DNA from: Gammaproteobacteria bacterium RIFCSPHIGHO2_02_FULL_42_13
Lineage (GTDB): Bacteria; Pseudomonadota; Gammaproteobacteria; UBA12402
Assembly: GCA_001801405.1 (NCBI GenBank)
Contig: MGXQ01000044.1
Span: forward strand, 9,155 to 17,833
Direction of reading: 5' to 3'
DNA: 8,679 bases
A program made the translations under genes and the position numbers. Below the pieces are notes generated by a model. That model was not told the DNA's origin. It searched no databases and worked only from the letters and a program-made list of their open reading frames with translations. Positions 6,009-8,679 of the stretch are shown one piece after another (within the stretch, counting starts at the first letter, position 1; every line of letters begins with the position of its first letter).

Positions 6009-6752
6009 ATGAAAATTTTTTTTAACAAAACGTTTGATGAAATGATGTCGATTGAGGGAGAGGTTTATCGCGATCAAGATAATCGAAAGACCATGCGTTT
6101 TGAGCACGAGGGAAAAATTTATTTTATTAAACAGCATTTTGGCGTGGGCTGGAAAGAGATTTTTAAAAACTTATTTCAATTTCGCTTGCCAGTGATCAGC
6201 GCGCGAAACGAATGGCGCGCCATTCAAAAATTAGAAATGTTAAATATTCCGACGATGAAGGTTGCGGCGTTTTGTCAGCGTTATTTTAATCCTGCGCGTC
6301 GCCAATCATTTGTGGTGACGCATGAGTTGCAGAATGTGGAAAGTTTGGAAGATGTTTGTAGAAATTGGGAAAAAAAGCCGCCGATGTTTGCAGAAAAATT
6401 AAAAATAATTCGTGATGTGGCGTTTGTGGCGCGAACGATTCATGCAAATGGAGTGAATCATCGCGATTTTTATTTATGTCATTTTTTGCGCGGAATTGAT
6501 CAGGCCTTATATTTAATTGATTTGCACCGTGTGCAAATACGCGCAAAGACACCGATGCGCTGGATTATTAAAGATGTATCGGGATTGTATTTTTCGGCGA
6601 TGGATATTGGGTTGACACGCAATGATATTTTGCGATTTTTGGCTTATTATTTTAATAGACCTTGGCGCGAGGTGATTGCATCGAAACAGGCGTTTTTGAA
6701 GCGCGTGGAGGAGAGGGCTATAGCGTTGTATATTAAAGATCACCATAGGTAA
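6009..6752 (+). CDS. waaP: LPS core heptose (I) kinase (WaaP/RfaP)
   Basis: Protein-kinase-like sugar kinase that phosphorylates heptose I of the LPS inner core using ATP, strengthening the outer-membrane barrier through cation bridging. The 247 residues are slightly shorter than the roughly 265 of E. coli and Pseudomonas WaaP. Kinase landmarks in order are FIKQH with Lys41 (ATP Lys), NEWRAI with Glu68 (helix C), NHRDFYLCHFL with His151, Arg152 and catalytic Asp153, and IDLHR with Asp171 (metal ligand). The HRDFYxCHFL motif is diagnostic of WaaP. The ATG directly follows the waaG stop with no gap and only a weak GAAG upstream, so it probably depends on coupling to waaG. The next gene starts two bases after its stop. 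Confidence 0.93.
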   Translation: MKIFFNKTFDEMMSIEGEVYRDQDNRKTMRFEHEGKIYFIKQHFGVGWKEIFKNLFQFRLPVISARNEWRAIQKLEMLNIPTMKVAAFCQRYFNPARRQSFVVTHELQNVESLEDVCRNWEKKPPMFAEKLKIIRDVAFVARTIHANGVNHRDFYLCHFLRGIDQALYLIDLHRVQIRAKTPMRWIIKDVSGLYFSAMDIGLTRNDILRFLAYYFNRPWREVIASKQAFLKRVEERAIALYIKDHHR

Positions 6753-6754
6753 TC

Positions 6755-8679
6755 ATGAACGAAATCAAACAGATTTCACAACTAAAATCAATCAAACCGA
6801 ACTCAACCGATGCGTTTGCGATTGATTCTGTTTTTGGCAAAGTTGTTTGTCAGGATATATTGCGCGTTGTGCCGCATCGACGATTGGTTGCGCGAGGCCG
6901 GTGTCATGATCGCTTAGTGATCGTTAAATTATTTTATGGCGGGTCGGTTAAAAAATATATTGATCGTGAAATACGTGGCGCGAGCTTGTTAGCAGATGCG
7001 CATGTCTTGGCGCCAAAAATTCTTTATTGTGGAAAAAGCAATGTGCCAGGCGTTAATTTAGAATTGCTTGAATACTTTCCGCAGAAAAAAGATCTTGATG
7101 AGATGTGGTATGGTGATTCCTCAAAACACTTAATTGAGGCGATGCAAAAAATTATTGCGGCGCAGCATCATGCAGGTTGTTATCATATTGATTTGCATCC
7201 GCATAATTTTTTGTTGCACGACGAAGAATTATTTGTTGGCGATTTTTCCGCGGTGAGAAAAAGTCATCATGCGCCATTATGTCAACGGAAAAGTTTAGAG
7301 AATTTGGTTTTATTATATGCGCAAATTTGTCTGAAAGATCAATTGCTCATCGTTAAGTTTTTTGAACAGTATTGTCAGTTGCGACATTGGTCATGTGATC
7401 AAGTGTTAATTGATAAGATGATGAGCCTGTTATATAAAAAACGTTTTGAGCGAATTCAAAGTATACAAAATCGTTATTTGCGTAATTGCACGTTGGTGCT
7501 ATATTTAAAGGCGTTTCGCAAGCATATTTGGTGTTTGCGAGAGTTGTATAATAAAGAGATGCAGTCGTTTTTGCGGGAAATCAATGCGCATATCGAAAAA
7601 GGCAAAATAATAAAAGCGGGCAACACGTGTACTGTTATTAAAGTAAAATTTAATGGGCAGTGGTATGTGATTAAGCGATATAATATTAAAAACGCTCGGC
7701 ATTTTTTAAAAAAATGTTTGCGAACGAGCCGTGCAATTAAATCATGGTCGCATGCACATATGTTGCGAGTGCTCGGTGTTGCAACGCCTAAGCCAATCGC
7801 GGTCGTCGAAAATCGGTTTGGTTTTTTCAAGGGTGTGACTTATTTTATTTGTGAATATGTCGAGGGAGAGACGTTAAAATATTTTGTCGATAAAAAGAAA
7901 TCGCCTGATCATCGTGCTGTTGAGCAGGTGGCGAATTTATTATGGTTATTAGAATATGGGCGAATTTCACACGGCGATTTAAAATCGTCAAATTTTATTT
8001 TAAGCAAACAGGGTTCGGTTATAGTTGATCTGGATGCGATGCGATTTCATTCAGACAAGAAAATTTTTTCTCGGGCGCGTGCAAAAGATATAAAACGATT
8101 TTTAGAAAATTGGGCGGATCAGCCGCCGACACAAAGTATGTTTAAGTTGGCGCTAAACAAAAAACAGATTGCGCGTGATCAGGCCTATGCAGTGGACGTG
8201 AGTGTTTTGATAGTCAGTTATCATTCGGCTGATTTATTAAAAGCTTGTGTTGATTCGATTTTAAAACAAAAACAAATTACGTATGAGATCATCGTCGTGG
8301 ATAATGCAAGTCAAGATGATAGTGTACAGGTCATTAAGCAATTACCGGTGACAGGGATTTTTAATACGGAGAACATTGGGTTTGGGCGCGCAAATAATCA
8401 GGCATTTTTAAAAGCAAAAGGTCGATATATATTGTTGCTTAACCCCGATGCCGAGATAGTTGAGCAAGATTTTTTGCAACGCCTTTTTGTTTTTATGGAA
8501 AACAATTCTCAATATGGGTTGGTGAGCGCCAAGGTGTTAGATTTATCTGGCGAAAAAGAAACAAAACCGAAAAAATATTATCCAGGTGAAAAACAAGCAG
8601 GCTTGCCGTATCAACATTTGCAGGGTGAGTTTGCTTGGGTGTTGGGTGCGTGCATGATGATTCCACATCAGATTTATGC
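6755..8679 (+). CDS. Fusion protein: two WaaP/InaA-like core-LPS kinase domains plus a GT2 glycosyltransferase, 3' end outside window
   Basis: The frame is open from the ATG at 6755 to the right edge (641 codons, no stop). Domain 1 (about 20-225) is a kinase fold: VIVKLF with Lys58, REIRG with Glu72, YHIDLHPHNFLL with Asp146 and Asn151, VGDF with Asp163. Domain 2 (about 272-460) is a second kinase: YVIKRY with Lys307, SWSHAHML (330-337) as in InaA/WapQ-type proteins, SHGDLKSSNFIL with Asp408 and Asn413, VDLD with Asp425. Domain 3 (from about 482) is a GT-A family-2 transferase: VSVLIVSYHS, VVDNAS with Asp516, NIGFGRANNQA (540-550), and LLNPDAE with Asp565 as the DxD-like metal site. Both kinases keep their catalytic residues. 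Context implies phosphorylation and glycosylation of the LPS core; substrates are unknown. The weak AGG at 6747-6749 suggests coupling to waaP. Internal starts at Met269 or Met462 lack good ribosome sites. Confidence 0.85.
   Translation, partial: MNEIKQISQLKSIKPNSTDAFAIDSVFGKVVCQDILRVVPHRRLVARGRCHDRLVIVKLFYGGSVKKYIDREIRGASLLADAHVLAPKILYCGKSNVPGVNLELLEYFPQKKDLDEMWYGDSSKHLIEAMQKIIAAQHHAGCYHIDLHPHNFLLHDEELFVGDFSAVRKSHHAPLCQRKSLENLVLLYAQICLKDQLLIVKFFEQYCQLRHWSCDQVLIDKMMSLLYKKRFERIQSIQNRYLRNCTLVLYLKAFRKHIWCLRELYNKEMQSFLREINAHIEKGKIIKAGNTCTVIKVKFNGQWYVIKRYNIKNARHFLKKCLRTSRAIKSWSHAHMLRVLGVATPKPIAVVENRFGFFKGVTYFICEYVEGETLKYFVDKKKSPDHRAVEQVANLLWLLEYGRISHGDLKSSNFILSKQGSVIVDLDAMRFHSDKKIFSRARAKDIKRFLENWADQPPTQSMFKLALNKKQIARDQAYAVDVSVLIVSYHSADLLKACVDSILKQKQITYEIIVVDNASQDDSVQVIKQLPVTGIFNTENIGFGRANNQAFLKAKGRYILLLNPDAEIVEQDFLQRLFVFMENNSQYGLVSAKVLDLSGEKETKPKKYYPGEKQAGLPYQHLQGEFAWVLGACMMIPHQIY

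Noticed and set aside
7474..7830. Minus-strand open frames inside the kinase fusion gene
   Set aside because: They are shadows of a well-supported coding frame on the other strand, with no recognisable motifs.
8138..8679. Separate GT2 gene starting at ATG 8138
   Set aside because: There is no stop between the kinase and GT2 segments and no good ribosome site before this ATG. Internal initiation cannot be excluded, but fusion is the simpler reading.

Overview
The window looks like a chromosomal segment of a moderately AT-rich gammaproteobacterium, probably host-associated. The gammaproteobacterial assignment rests on a recognisable LPS inner-core operon in the order waaF-waaC-waaG-waaP followed by further core-kinase domains, close to the order known in Pseudomonas. 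The host-associated reading (for example a Legionellales/Coxiellaceae-like amoeba or arthropod associate) is inference. It comes from a large effector-like protein with a possible cysteine-protease domain and from a palindromic repeat of the kind common in intracellular bacteria. The species cannot be named from this sequence.

Layout. Positions 1-2335 (minus strand) are one uninterrupted reading frame of 778 codons that runs off the left edge. It encodes a globular N-terminal domain with a Cys/His arrangement reminiscent of papain/OTU-like peptidases, a long Ala/Gly/Pro-rich low-complexity region, a second globular segment, and a further low-complexity tract. Positions 2336-2851 separate this gene from the divergent LPS operon. 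This gap holds a possible promoter with a small palindrome, a run of G-tracts, a cluster of direct and inverted GGAGG-type repeats, and a 142-bp REPIN-like element with 13-bp terminal inverted repeats.

Positions 2852-8679 (plus strand) are a tightly packed operon: waaF, waaC, waaG and waaP, then a very long last gene open to the right edge. Gaps between genes are 0-5 nt, so translation is probably coupled. WaaC and WaaF would add the two L-glycero-D-manno-heptoses, WaaG the first core glucose, and WaaP would phosphorylate heptose I. The last gene fuses two different WaaP/InaA-like kinase domains to a family-2 glycosyltransferase. It is the most unusual gene of the operon, because such kinases and transferases are normally separate proteins.

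No rRNA, tRNA, CRISPR array, transposase or intact insertion sequence was seen.
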